64,000 nt of DNA from Rubrivivax sp. GTDB lineage: Bacteria; Pseudomonadota; Gammaproteobacteria; Burkholderiales; Burkholderiaceae_C. Shown here one piece after another: positions 1 to 8,251 of the stretch; within the stretch, counting starts at the first letter, position 1; every line of letters begins with the position of its first letter. The notes beneath the pieces are model-generated. The model did not search any database, had not been told where the DNA came from, and saw only the letters and a program-made list of their open reading frames with translations. The position numbers and the translations under genes are program-made. The stretch is from contig JADJYX010000041.1 in the NCBI GenBank assembly GCA_016719535.1, positions 186,001 to 250,000 of the forward strand, given 5' to 3'.

Positions 1-975
1 GTGCGCGCCGAAGTCAATGCGATGGGCGGACGCATCGAGACCGCCAGCTCCCCCGGCCAGGGCACGCGCTTCAAGCTCGTGCTGCCGCTGACCACCGCCG
101 TCACCCAGGTGGTGCTGCTGCGCAGCGGCAAGCTGCAGGTGGCCGTGCCGTCGACGCTGGTCGAGGTCGTGCGCCGCGTGCCGACCGACGAGGTCGAGCG
201 CGCCTATGCCAGCGGCGGCTATGCCATCGGCGACCAGCTGCTGCCCTTCTTCTGGCTCGGCGGCCTGCTGCAGCACAGCGCCCGCGGGCCGACGATCGGC
301 CGCACGCAGCCGGTGGTCGTGGTGCGCAGCGCGGCGCAGCGCGTGGCGCTGCATGTCGACGAGGTGATCGGCAACCAGGAAGTGGTGGTCAAACATGTCG
401 GGCCGCAGCTGGCGCGGCTGCCGGGCCTGGCTGGCGTGACGCTGCTGCCCTCGGGCGCGGTGGCGCTGATCTACAACCCGGTGGCGCTGGCGGCGCTGTA
501 CGGCGAGGCGGCGCAGCGCCGTGCCATGGGCGCGCCGGCCGCAGCCCTGCCCGAGTCCGCCGAGGCCGCCGCGTCGGCCACCGCGGCGGCACAGGCGCCG
601 CTGGTGCTGGTGGTCGACGATTCGCTCACCGTGCGCCGCGTCACGCAGCGGCTGCTGGCCCGCGAGGGCTACCGCGTCGTGCTGGCCAAGGACGGCATGG
701 ATGCGATGGAGAAGCTGGCCATCGAGCGGCCGGCGATCATGCTGTCGGACATCGAGATGCCGCGCATGGACGGCTTCGACCTCGTACGCAACGTGCGCGC
801 CGATCCGCGCCTGGCCGGGCTGCCGGTGGTGATGATCACCTCGCGCATCGCGCAGAAGCACCGTGACTATGCCGCCCAGCTCGGTGTCGACCATTACCTC
901 GGCAAGCCCTACGCCGAAGACGAGTTGCTGCGGCTGGTGGCCCGCCACGCCGGTGCTCCGGCAGCGGTGGCCTGA
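1..975 (+). CDS. CheA-type hybrid histidine kinase, C-terminal part (5' truncated by window edge)
   Basis: The window opens inside this gene, so the true start lies upstream. Of the 324 visible residues, 1-30 are the end of a GHKL ATPase domain (GTRFKLVLPL), about 35-165 resemble a CheW-like docking domain, and 200-320 form a receiver domain with acidic pair D206-D207, phosphoacceptor D250 in SDIEMPRMDG and conserved K302 in GKPY. The ATPase-CheW-REC order is that of ChpA/PilL hybrid kinases, which run chemosensory pathways for type IV pili or motility in Betaproteobacteria. The Ala/Pro-rich stretch around 175-200 looks like a flexible linker. The pathway cannot be decided without the upstream Hpt domains and neighbours. 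Confidence 0.88.
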   Translation: MRAEVNAMGGRIETASSPGQGTRFKLVLPLTTAVTQVVLLRSGKLQVAVPSTLVEVVRRVPTDEVERAYASGGYAIGDQLLPFFWLGGLLQHSARGPTIGRTQPVVVVRSAAQRVALHVDEVIGNQEVVVKHVGPQLARLPGLAGVTLLPSGAVALIYNPVALAALYGEAAQRRAMGAPAAALPESAEAAASATAAAQAPLVLVVDDSLTVRRVTQRLLAREGYRVVLAKDGMDAMEKLAIERPAIMLSDIEMPRMDGFDLVRNVRADPRLAGLPVVMITSRIAQKHRDYAAQLGVDHYLGKPYAEDELLRLVARHAGAPAAVA

Positions 976-1114
976 CCGGGCGACGTCTCCCGCGCACCGG
1001 CGCCGCCGTTGCACGGGGGCGGCTGGTGTGCGAAAGGCGTGCATTTCGATGTCAGGAATCTGCTGAAGCGGCCGAAAATCAGGCCTCGAAGCACTCATCC
1101 CCTGCCCGGGCACC

Positions 1115-2146
1115 ATGTCCGAAGTCGTCGATCACCTCGCGGAGCTCACCGGATTCCGGGACCGGGATGTCGTCGACGTCACGCTCGTCGGTGCCTTCTG
1201 CGACCTGTTGCGGCCGGACAGCGTCGCCATCTATCGCCCGGTGGGCGAACCCGACGCCCAGCGCTGGCTGACGCGCGCCCGCCTGCGGGGCCAGGAAACG
1301 ACGCCCACCGCCGATTCGGTCTGGGCGGCGCTCGAGGACCTGCCGGCGCTGGAGACGCTGCCGCAGCACCGCCGCTGCCTGCAGGAGCAGGCCGCCGTGA
1401 CCTGCACGGCCGACGGCCGCACGATGAGCCTGTTTCCGCTCAACACCGACCGCGAAGTCGCCGGCGTGCTCGACATCCGCACCCGTGCCCCGCTCACCGA
1501 CGAGCAGACGCGGCTGGTGTCGAGCATCCTGCGCGTCTACCGCAACTTCCAGGTTCTGCTGGACTACAGCGAACGCGATACGCTCACCGGCCTGCTCAAT
1601 CGCAAGACCTTCGACGGCTCGTTCTTGCGCGTGTCCGCCCAGGGCGCGCCGACCCCGGTGCAGGCAGCGCCGTGCCACGAACGCCGCAGCGGCGGCGAAT
1701 CGACCTGGCTCGGCGTGATCGACATCGACCACTTCAAGGCCGTCAACGACAGCCATGGGCACCTGATCGGCGACGAGGTGCTGCTGCTGATCGCGCGCCT
1801 GATGCGCGGCAGCTTCCGTTTCCAGGATCAGCTCTACCGCTTCGGTGGCGAGGAATTCGTCGTGCTGGTCCGCGGCGGCCGGGCCGAGCAGGCGGCCATC
1901 GCCTTCGAGCGGCTGCGCGCCAATATCGCCGCCTACGTCTTCCCGCGCGTGGGCCACATCACCGTATCGATCGGCTTTACCGAGGTGCGAACCGGCGACT
2001 CACCCTCCGGCGCCTTCGAGCGCGCCGACAAGGCCGTCTACCACGCCAAGCAGAACGGCCGCAACCAGGTGGCCCACCACGGCGACCTCATCGCTCGCGG
2101 CCTGCTGGTCGACGAGACGCGCACGGGCGACATGGAACTGTTCTGA
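1115..2146 (+). CDS. Diguanylate cyclase (GGDEF domain, N-terminal sensory region)
   Basis: A 343-residue predicted soluble protein that should convert two GTP to c-di-GMP. The GGDEF domain covers about residues 150-330. It has the entry motif DTLTGLLNR near 155, a metal-binding IDIDHFKAVND segment near 203, and the active-site signature GGEEF at 244-248. An RFQD tetrad lies five residues upstream of GGEEF, which is the spacing of the allosteric inhibitory I-site, so product inhibition is likely. Residues 1-145 look GAF-like but I cannot name the ligand. No membrane segment is visible. It follows the chemosensory kinase by 139 bp, so separate transcription is possible. The ATG at 1115 was chosen because no earlier in-frame start gives a plausible domain. 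Confidence 0.9.
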   Translation: MSEVVDHLAELTGFRDRDVVDVTLVGAFCDLLRPDSVAIYRPVGEPDAQRWLTRARLRGQETTPTADSVWAALEDLPALETLPQHRRCLQEQAAVTCTADGRTMSLFPLNTDREVAGVLDIRTRAPLTDEQTRLVSSILRVYRNFQVLLDYSERDTLTGLLNRKTFDGSFLRVSAQGAPTPVQAAPCHERRSGGESTWLGVIDIDHFKAVNDSHGHLIGDEVLLLIARLMRGSFRFQDQLYRFGGEEFVVLVRGGRAEQAAIAFERLRANIAAYVFPRVGHITVSIGFTEVRTGDSPSGAFERADKAVYHAKQNGRNQVAHHGDLIARGLLVDETRTGDMELF

Positions 2147-2174
2147 AGGCGTGCGCGGCACGCGGCGTAGCTGC

Positions 2175-3659
2175 TCAGCGCGGCGGCCGCTCACCCTTGA
2201 CCACGGCATAGCGCTCCAGCGTCTTCATGCGCGCATGCTCGTGCTGGACGACCGGCAACGGGTAGTCGCGGCCGAGTTCGATGCCGGCGGCCGCCAGATC
2301 CACCGGACGCGCCGCCCAAGGGGCGTGCAGCAGCGCATCGGGCAGCTTCGCCAGCGCCGGCAGGTAGCGGCGGATGAAGCGGCCCTGGGGGTCGAACTTC
2401 TCGCTTTGCGCCACCGGGTTGAAGATGCGGAAATAGGGCTGGGCGTCGCAGCCGCTGGACGCCGCCCATTGCCAGCCGCCATTGTTGGCCGCGAGGTCGA
2501 AGTCGTTGAGCTTGTCCGCAAAGTAGGCCTCGCCGCGCCGCCAGTCGATGCCCAGGTCCTTGACCAGGAAGCTGGCCACCACCATGCGCAGCCGGTTGTG
2601 CATGTAGCCGGTGTCGTTGATCTGGTGCATCGCGGCGTCGACCAGCGGATAGCCGGTGCGGCCCTCGCACCAGGCGGCAAACCATGCGTCGGCGTGCTTG
2701 CCATGCTCCCAGCGGATCTTGTCGTATTCGCGCTTGAAGGCATGACCGACGACATGCGGGTGGTGGTGCAGCACCTGGTGGTAGAAGTCGCGCCAGATCA
2801 GCTCCGACAGCCAGACCTCGGCGCCGCGCGAGCCGGCCACCATGCGCTGGTGCGCCTCGCGCGCCAGGCGGCGGATGGACACCGTGCCGAAGCGCAGGTG
2901 GGTGCTGAGGTAGCTGGGGCCCTTGACGGCGGGGAAATCGCGCGTGTCGGCATAACGGTCGATGCGCGGCAGGAAGTCGTCCAGCAGTTCCTGCGCACCG
3001 GCCGGCCCGCTGGGCAGGCGCAGCTGGTGCAGGTTGGTCCTGGCAAAGCCGATCTCCTCGAGCGTCGGCACGCCATGCTCGCCGGGCGGTGGCGGTGCCA
3101 GCGCCGCCGCATGCCGGGCGACCGGGTAGGCGCCCAGGAAGAAGGCATCGACCTTCTTCAGCCAGGCATTCTTGTACGGCGTGAAGACCGAGTAGGTGCC
3201 GCCAGCCTGGGTGAGCAGCTCGCTGCGCTCGAACACCACATGGTCCTTGACCGTGTGCAGCACCACGCCCGCGTCGGCCAGCAGGCCGCGCGTGCGCGCG
3301 TCGCGCGCCAGTGCGGCAGGATCGTCGTCGTGGCTGGCATAGACGGCCTGCACGCCGAGCTGGCGCGCCAGCGTGGCGATCATCTCCGGCGCATGACCAT
3401 GGCGCACCAGCAGCGCGCAGCCCTCGATGCCATGCGCGGCGCCGAGCGCGCGCAACTCGGCATCCACCCCGACCAGGCTGTCGCGGATGAATTCGACGCG
3501 GCGGTCGGCACGTGGCAGCGGGTCGAGGATGTCGCGGTCGAAGACGAAGGCGCACCACACCTGGCGCGCCTCGCGCAGGGCGTGGTGCAGCGCGGCCTGG
3601 TCCTCGACGCGCAGGTCACGTCGCATCCAGACCAGCGCGCGGTCGAGCGGCTTGTTCAC
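2175..3659 (-). CDS. phrB: Deoxyribodipyrimidine photo-lyase
   Basis: Light-driven repair of cyclobutane pyrimidine dimers, using FAD and an antenna cofactor. The 494-residue length is normal for class I CPD photolyases. The N-terminal antenna domain begins with ALVWMRRDLRVED. The C-terminal FAD domain carries TGYPLVDAAM, TGYMHNRLRM and the block ending NGGWQWAASSG, all typical of the family. I chose the GTG at 3659-3657 (protein MNKPLDRALVW) because it places the antenna motif at the usual distance from the N-terminus; the frame stays open further upstream but into the divergent AlgH gene region. It is transcribed away from the AlgH-ruvX-pyr cluster and ends close to the diguanylate cyclase gene, tail to tail. 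Confidence 0.94.
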   Translation of the reverse strand: MNKPLDRALVWMRRDLRVEDQAALHHALREARQVWCAFVFDRDILDPLPRADRRVEFIRDSLVGVDAELRALGAAHGIEGCALLVRHGHAPEMIATLARQLGVQAVYASHDDDPAALARDARTRGLLADAGVVLHTVKDHVVFERSELLTQAGGTYSVFTPYKNAWLKKVDAFFLGAYPVARHAAALAPPPPGEHGVPTLEEIGFARTNLHQLRLPSGPAGAQELLDDFLPRIDRYADTRDFPAVKGPSYLSTHLRFGTVSIRRLAREAHQRMVAGSRGAEVWLSELIWRDFYHQVLHHHPHVVGHAFKREYDKIRWEHGKHADAWFAAWCEGRTGYPLVDAAMHQINDTGYMHNRLRMVVASFLVKDLGIDWRRGEAYFADKLNDFDLAANNGGWQWAASSGCDAQPYFRIFNPVAQSEKFDPQGRFIRRYLPALAKLPDALLHAPWAARPVDLAAAGIELGRDYPLPVVQHEHARMKTLERYAVVKGERPPR

Positions 3660-3704
3660 GGGCCCGAGTGTGCCCGAGGGGCCGGCGGGCGGGCGGCGGC
3701 GGAC

Positions 3705-3710
3705 TAAAAT
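3705..3710 (+). promoter_or_regulatory. Possible -10 element upstream of the AlgH-pyr gene run
   Basis: TAAAAT stands out in an otherwise very GC-rich 57-bp gap between divergent phrB and the AlgH-family gene, 6 bp before the ATG at 3717. I see no convincing -35 box. If used, the leader would be very short or absent. Confidence 0.3.
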
Positions 3711-3716
3711 CTCAGC

Positions 3717-4298
3717 ATGGCCTCTGGTTCCCGCATCGATCTGACCAACCAGTTCCTGATCGCCATGCCGGGCATGGCCGACGACACCTTTGCCGGCTCG
3801 GTCGTCTACCTGTGCGAGCACAGCGAGCGCGGCGCCCTCGGCCTGGTCATCAACAAGCCGATCGACATCAAGCTGAAGAACCTGTTCGAGAAGGTCGAGC
3901 TGCCGCTGGACCGTGCCGAACTGGCCGAACAGCCGGTGTTCTTCGGCGGCCCGGTGCAGACCGAGCGCGGTTTCGTGCTGCATGAGCGGCAGGGCGAGGG
4001 CGATAGCCCCTACACCTCGACGATGTCGGTGCCCGGGGGCCTGGAGATGACCACCAGCAAGGACGTGCTCGAAGCCATGTCCAACGGCGCCGGGCCCAAG
4101 CGCGTGCTGATCACGCTGGGCTGCAGCGGCTGGTCGGCGGGGCAGCTGGAGGACGAGATCGGCCGCAACGGCTGGCTGACCGTCGGTGCCGACCCGGTGA
4201 TCATCTTCGACACCCCGGTCGAGCAGCGCTACCAGCGCGCGGTGTCGCTGCTGGGCTTCGACCCGCGCATGCTGTCGAACGAGGCCGGGCATGCCTGA
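3717..4298 (+). CDS. YqgE/AlgH family protein (UPF0301)
   Basis: A 193-residue cytoplasmic protein of the YqgE/AlgH family. Recognisable blocks are LTNQFLIAMPGM near the N-terminus, VVYLCEHSERGALGLVINKP, PVFFGGPVQTERGFVLH, and GCSGWSAGQLEDEI near the C-terminus. The biochemical role is unsettled; AlgH was named from alginate regulation in Pseudomonas. It overlaps ruvX by 8 bp and heads a gene run continuing through pyrR, pyrB and pyrX, an order I recognise from Burkholderiales. Translational coupling with ruvX is likely. Confidence 0.92.
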   Translation: MASGSRIDLTNQFLIAMPGMADDTFAGSVVYLCEHSERGALGLVINKPIDIKLKNLFEKVELPLDRAELAEQPVFFGGPVQTERGFVLHERQGEGDSPYTSTMSVPGGLEMTTSKDVLEAMSNGAGPKRVLITLGCSGWSAGQLEDEIGRNGWLTVGADPVIIFDTPVEQRYQRAVSLLGFDPRMLSNEAGHA

Positions 4299-4722
4299 GC
4301 CGGCGGCTGCCGCGGTGCGTGAACGGTCCTTTCTCGCTTTCGATTTCGGCACCCGCCGCGTCGGCGTGGCCAGCGGCAATACGCTGCTGCGCCAGGCCCG
4401 GGGCCTGAAGACCATCGCCGCCGAGGGCGACGCCCGTTTCGACGCCATCGCCCGCCTGATCGCCGAATGGCAGCCCGATGCGCTGGTGGTCGGCGTGCCC
4501 TTCCACCCCGACGGCGCCGAGCACGACAACACCCGTCGCGCACGCCGCTTCGCGCGCCAGCTGCACGGCCGCTTCCGGCTGCCGGTGCACGAGGTCGACG
4601 AGCGTTACACCACCACCGAGGCGCTGGCCGCCGGCGCGCGCGACGCCGATGCCGCGGCGGCGGCGCTCATCCTGGAACAACACCTGCGCAACCTGCCGGA
4701 GGACGACGATGCTGCAGCTTGA
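4291..4722 (+). CDS. ruvX: Pre-16S rRNA nuclease / Holliday-junction resolvase-like YqgF
   Basis: A 143-residue RNase H-fold protein of the YqgF/RuvX family, which takes part in 5' maturation of 16S rRNA. Family signatures are FDFGTRRVGVASG with the first catalytic Asp, VVGVPFHPDG in the middle, DERYTTTEA with the central acidic residue, and DADAAAAALILEQHL where the last acidic residue sits. Length is normal. The start ATG at 4291 overlaps the preceding AlgH-family gene, and its stop at 4722 overlaps the pyrR start by 14 bp, so the three genes are almost certainly cotranscribed. No anomalies were seen. Confidence 0.93.
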   Translation: MPEPAAAAVRERSFLAFDFGTRRVGVASGNTLLRQARGLKTIAAEGDARFDAIARLIAEWQPDALVVGVPFHPDGAEHDNTRRARRFARQLHGRFRLPVHEVDERYTTTEALAAGARDADAAAAALILEQHLRNLPEDDDAAA

Positions 4723-5206
4723 CGCCGAAGGCCTGTATGCCGAGCTGCGGACCGGCGTGCGGGCCCTGCTGCAACCCGAGGCGGTGCTGGTCGGCATCTG
4801 GTCGGGCGGCGCCTGGCTGGCCGAGCGGCTGCAGGCCGACCTGCAGCGCACGGGCAAGCCCGGGGTCATCTCCAGCACCCTGCACCGCGACGACTTCGGC
4901 TCGCGCGGGCTGGCCGGCGGCGCTGACCCGACGCACCTGCCGTTCGAGATCGAGGGCCGCCGCATCGTGCTCATCGACGACGTGCTCTATACCGGCCGCA
5001 CCATCCGCGCGGTCATCAACGAGCTCTACGACTTCGGCCGGCCGGCCAGCGTGAAGCTGGCGGTGCTGGTCGACCGCGGCGGGCGCGAGCTGCCGATCGA
5101 GGCCGCCTTCGCCGCCGCGCGCATCGCGCTGCCGCCGACGCAGAAGCTGGCGCTGGCGCGCGACGAGGCCGGGCGCTTCAGCTTCACCGTCGAGGAGCGC
5201 GCCTGA
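4709..5206 (+). CDS. pyrR: PyrR bifunctional pyrimidine regulator / uracil phosphoribosyltransferase
   Basis: A 165-residue type I phosphoribosyltransferase. The PRPP-binding loop VLIDDVLYTGRT lies near residue 90 and is the hallmark of PyrR. In Gram-positive bacteria PyrR attenuates pyr mRNA. In Gram-negatives such as Pseudomonas a PyrR protein is encoded beside pyrB-pyrX and may act on the pyr promoter or simply salvage uracil. The ATG at 4709 was chosen because it gives the family N-terminus (MLQLDAEGLY). It lies inside the ruvX 3' end and its TGA shares one base with the pyrB ATG, so expression is tightly coupled. I saw no PyrR-type RNA attenuator in the short junctions. Confidence 0.93.
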   Translation: MLQLDAEGLYAELRTGVRALLQPEAVLVGIWSGGAWLAERLQADLQRTGKPGVISSTLHRDDFGSRGLAGGADPTHLPFEIEGRRIVLIDDVLYTGRTIRAVINELYDFGRPASVKLAVLVDRGGRELPIEAAFAAARIALPPTQKLALARDEAGRFSFTVEERA

Positions 5207-6168
5207 TGCTGGCCCGCCGCAACCCGCAGCTCAACGCCCATGGCGAGCTCATCCACCTGCTGTCGATCGAGGGGCTGCCGCGCGCGGTGCTGACGCAGAT
5301 CCTCGATACCGCCAGCACCTTCCTCAGCGTCAACGACCGCGAGGTCAAGAAGGTGCCGCTGCTGCGCGGCAAGAGCGTCTTCAACCTCTTCTTCGAGAAC
5401 AGCACGCGCACGCGCACCACCTTCGAGATCGCCGCCAAGCGGCTGTCGGCCGACGTCATCAACCTCGACATCGCCAAGAGCAGCGCCAGCAAGGGCGAGA
5501 GCCTGCTCGACACCATCGCCAACCTGTCGGCGATGCATGCCGACATGTTCGTCGTGCGCCACAGCGAGAGCGGCGCACCCTACCTCATCGCCCAGCACTG
5601 CGCGCCGCACGTGCACGTGGTCAATGCCGGCGACGGCCGCCATGCCCACCCCACGCAGGGGCTGCTGGACATGTACACCATCCGCCACTTCAAGCGCGAC
5701 TTCACGCAGCTCAGCGTCGCGGTGGTGGGCGACATCGTGCATTCGCGCGTGGCGCGCTCGGACATCCATGCGCTGTCGATCCTGGGCGTGCCCGACATCC
5801 GCGCCGTCGGCCCCAAGACGCTGGTGCCGGGCGATCTGCGCGAGATGGGCGTGCGTGTCTGTCACGACATGGCCGAAGGCATCCGCGGCGCCGACGTCAT
5901 CATCATGCTGCGGCTGCAGAACGAGAGGATGAGCGGCGCGATGCTGCCCAGCGCCGGCGAATTCTTCAAGAGCTACGGCCTGACGGCCGCGAAGCTGGCG
6001 CTGGCCAAGCCCGATGCCATCGTGATGCACCCGGGGCCGATCAACCGCGGCGTCGAGATCGACTCGGCGGTGGCCGATGGCCGGCAGAGCGTGATCCTGC
6101 CGCAGGTCACCTTCGGCATCGCGGTGCGCATGGCGGTGATGTCGACGATCGCGGGGAACGCAGCATGA
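5206..6168 (+). CDS. pyrB: Aspartate carbamoyltransferase catalytic subunit
   Basis: Second step of de novo UMP synthesis: carbamoyl phosphate plus aspartate gives carbamoyl-aspartate. The 320-residue protein has the carbamoyl-phosphate motif FENSTRTRTTFE near residue 65, the HPTQGLLDMYT block near 148, and the C-terminal MHPGPINRGVEI. It starts one base inside the pyrR stop (TGATG) and overlaps the next gene by 4 bp. No pyrI regulatory subunit is nearby. The adjacent inactive dihydroorotase homologue is expected, as in Pseudomonas, to be a structural partner of this enzyme in a dodecameric complex; that is family knowledge, not visible here. Confidence 0.96.
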   Translation: MLARRNPQLNAHGELIHLLSIEGLPRAVLTQILDTASTFLSVNDREVKKVPLLRGKSVFNLFFENSTRTRTTFEIAAKRLSADVINLDIAKSSASKGESLLDTIANLSAMHADMFVVRHSESGAPYLIAQHCAPHVHVVNAGDGRHAHPTQGLLDMYTIRHFKRDFTQLSVAVVGDIVHSRVARSDIHALSILGVPDIRAVGPKTLVPGDLREMGVRVCHDMAEGIRGADVIIMLRLQNERMSGAMLPSAGEFFKSYGLTAAKLALAKPDAIVMHPGPINRGVEIDSAVADGRQSVILPQVTFGIAVRMAVMSTIAGNAA

Positions 6169-7475
6169 GGGTCTTGATCAAGGGCGGGCGGGTGATCGAT
6201 CCGGCCAGCGGCCGCGACGAGCTGGCCGACGTCGCCATTGCCGGCGACCGCATCGTCGGCATCGGCGCCAAGGCCGCGGGCTTCGCCGAGGCCGAGCGCA
6301 TCATCGACGCCAGCGGCCTGATCGTCGCGCCGGGTCTGGTCGACCTGGCCGCGCGGCTGCGCGAGCCGGGGCAGGAACACGAAGGCATGCTCGAGAGCGA
6401 GCTGCAGGCGGCCGCGGCCGGCGGCGTCACCAGCCTGGTGTGCCTGCCCGACACCGACCCCGTGCTCGACGAGCCCGGGCTGGTGGAGATGCTGAAATTC
6501 CGCGCGCGCAAGCTCTCGCGCTGCCGCGTCTTTCCGCTCGGCGCACTGACGCGCCGGCTCGAGGGCCAGACGCTGACCGAGATGGTCGAACTCACCGAGG
6601 CCGGCTGCATCGGCTTTTCGCAGGTCGACGTCCCGGTGCCCGATACGCAGGTGATGCTGCGCGCGATGCAATATGCCGCCACGCATGGCTTTGCCGTCTG
6701 GCTGCGGCCGCAGGACGCCTGGCTCGGCAAGGGCGTGGCCGCCAGCGGCGCCGTGGCCACGCGGCTGGGCCTGTCGGGCGTGCCGGTGGCGGCCGAGACG
6801 ATCGCGCTGCACACGCTGTTCGAACTGGTGCGCGTGACCGGCGTGCGCCTGCACCTGTGCCGCCTGTCCAGCGCCGCCGGCGTGGCGCTGCTGCGCCGGG
6901 CCAAGGCCGAGGGCCTGCCGGTGACGGCCGACGTCAGCATCAACTCGCTGCACCTGACCGATGTCGACATCGGCTTCTTCGACGCCGACATGCGGCTGAC
7001 GCCGCCGCTGCGCCAGGGGGGCGACCGTGACGCGCTGCGCGCCGCGCTGGCCGACGGCACGGTCGACGCGCTGGTGTCCGACCACAACCCGGTGGCCGAG
7101 GACATGAAGAACCTGCCCTTCGGCGAGGCCGAACCCGGCGCCACCGGGCTCGAACTGCTGCTGGCGCTGGCCCTGCGCTGGGGCGCCGACCAGGGCCAGC
7201 CATTGGCCAGGACCCTGGCCCGCGTGACCTGCGACCCGGTGCGCGTGCTGGGTGATGCGCTCGGCTCGCTGGCCTCCAGTGCCGGCCGGCTGGTGGAGGG
7301 CGGCGTCGCCGATGTCTGCCTGTTCGACCCCAGCGCCGATTGGGCGGTCACGCCCGAGCAGCTGTGCAGCCAGGGCAAGCACACGCCGTTTGCCTTCCGG
7401 TCCACCGGCATGGGCTTGCGCGGCCGCGTGCGCACGACGCTGGTGGCCGGCACGATTGCCTACGACCGTCGTTGA
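6165..7475 (+). CDS. pyrX: Dihydroorotase-like protein lacking the metal-binding His-x-His (PyrX type)
   Basis: A 436-residue amidohydrolase-fold protein aligned along its length with type I dihydroorotases. The metal-binding D-x-H-x-H of active enzymes reads D60-L-A62-A-R64, so both histidines are lost, and the position of the bridging lysine appears as Ser in GCIGFSQ. The distal SDH of the LVSDHNP motif remains. In Pseudomonas aeruginosa such a pyrC' product is catalytically dead but needed to assemble aspartate transcarbamoylase. The direct 4-bp overlap with pyrB supports the same role here. A functional PyrC must then lie elsewhere in the genome. Often misannotated simply as dihydroorotase. 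Confidence 0.92.
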   Translation: MRVLIKGGRVIDPASGRDELADVAIAGDRIVGIGAKAAGFAEAERIIDASGLIVAPGLVDLAARLREPGQEHEGMLESELQAAAAGGVTSLVCLPDTDPVLDEPGLVEMLKFRARKLSRCRVFPLGALTRRLEGQTLTEMVELTEAGCIGFSQVDVPVPDTQVMLRAMQYAATHGFAVWLRPQDAWLGKGVAASGAVATRLGLSGVPVAAETIALHTLFELVRVTGVRLHLCRLSSAAGVALLRRAKAEGLPVTADVSINSLHLTDVDIGFFDADMRLTPPLRQGGDRDALRAALADGTVDALVSDHNPVAEDMKNLPFGEAEPGATGLELLLALALRWGADQGQPLARTLARVTCDPVRVLGDALGSLASSAGRLVEGGVADVCLFDPSADWAVTPEQLCSQGKHTPFAFRSTGMGLRGRVRTTLVAGTIAYDRR

Positions 7476-7492
7476 GCGCTTCACAGGTTCTG

Positions 7493-8251
7493 ATGCGGCG
7501 TCTGCGCGGCATCTGGTGCCTGCTGCGTGCCGTGCTGCATGGCCTGCACGGCCTGCTGGTGGTGCTGCTGCTGTTCCCGGCGCTGCGGCGCGACGGGCGT
7601 CGTGCACGCGTGCGCTGGTGGTCGGCGAAGATGCTGCGCCTGCTCGGCCTGCGGCTGGAGGTGCAGGGCACTTTCAAACCCGGCGGCAAGATGCTCGTCG
7701 CCAACCATGTGTCGTGGCTGGACATCCTGGTCGTGCATGCGGTCTGCCCCGAGGCGCGCTTCGTCTCCAAGGCCGAGGTGCGCCACTGGCCGCTGGTCGG
7801 CCGCCTGGTCGGCGCCGCCGAGACGCTGTACATCGAACGCGCGCGCAAGCGCGATGCCATGCGCGTGGTGCACCAATGCGCCGAAGCGCTGCGCGCGGGC
7901 GATACCGTGGCCGTCTTCCCCGAGGGCACGACCGGGCCGGGTGACGAACTGCTGCCCTTCCACGCCAACCTGCTGCAGGCGGCGATCGCGGTCGCCGCGC
8001 CGGTGCAGCCGCTGGCCCTGCGCTATGCCGACCGCCGCCGCGCCGTCAGCCCGTCGGCGCTGTGGGTGGGCGACACCACGCTGGCGCAGACGCTGTGGCT
8101 GCTGGCCACCGCCGATGGCCTGGTGGCGCGGCTGGACGTGCTGGGCGCACGCGGCACGGCGCATGCCGACCGCCGGGCGCTGTCGGATACCCTCAGAATC
8201 GACATCGAAACGGCGCTGGCCGATATCGACCGCCGCCACCGCCCTGCATGA
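7493..8251 (+). CDS. plsC: 1-acyl-sn-glycerol-3-phosphate acyltransferase
   Basis: Membrane-associated acyltransferase that converts lysophosphatidic acid to phosphatidic acid. The 252-residue protein has an N-terminal hydrophobic segment (about 8-30), the catalytic NHVSWLD box (H-x4-D) near residue 74, and FPEGTTGPG near 145. The ATG at 7493 was preferred; an in-frame TTG at 7472 overlapping the pyrX stop is an alternative that adds seven residues. Its TGA overlaps the next ATG (ATGA), so it is cotranscribed with the phosphorylase gene although the functions look unrelated. Confidence 0.9.
   Translation: MRRLRGIWCLLRAVLHGLHGLLVVLLLFPALRRDGRRARVRWWSAKMLRLLGLRLEVQGTFKPGGKMLVANHVSWLDILVVHAVCPEARFVSKAEVRHWPLVGRLVGAAETLYIERARKRDAMRVVHQCAEALRAGDTVAVFPEGTTGPGDELLPFHANLLQAAIAVAAPVQPLALRYADRRRAVSPSALWVGDTTLAQTLWLLATADGLVARLDVLGARGTAHADRRALSDTLRIDIETALADIDRRHRPA

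Noticed and set aside
3660..4532. N-terminal extension of the photolyase frame through the AlgH-family gene
   Set aside because: The photolyase antenna domain begins at the GTG at 3659; the upstream part is a shadow of AlgH and ruvX.
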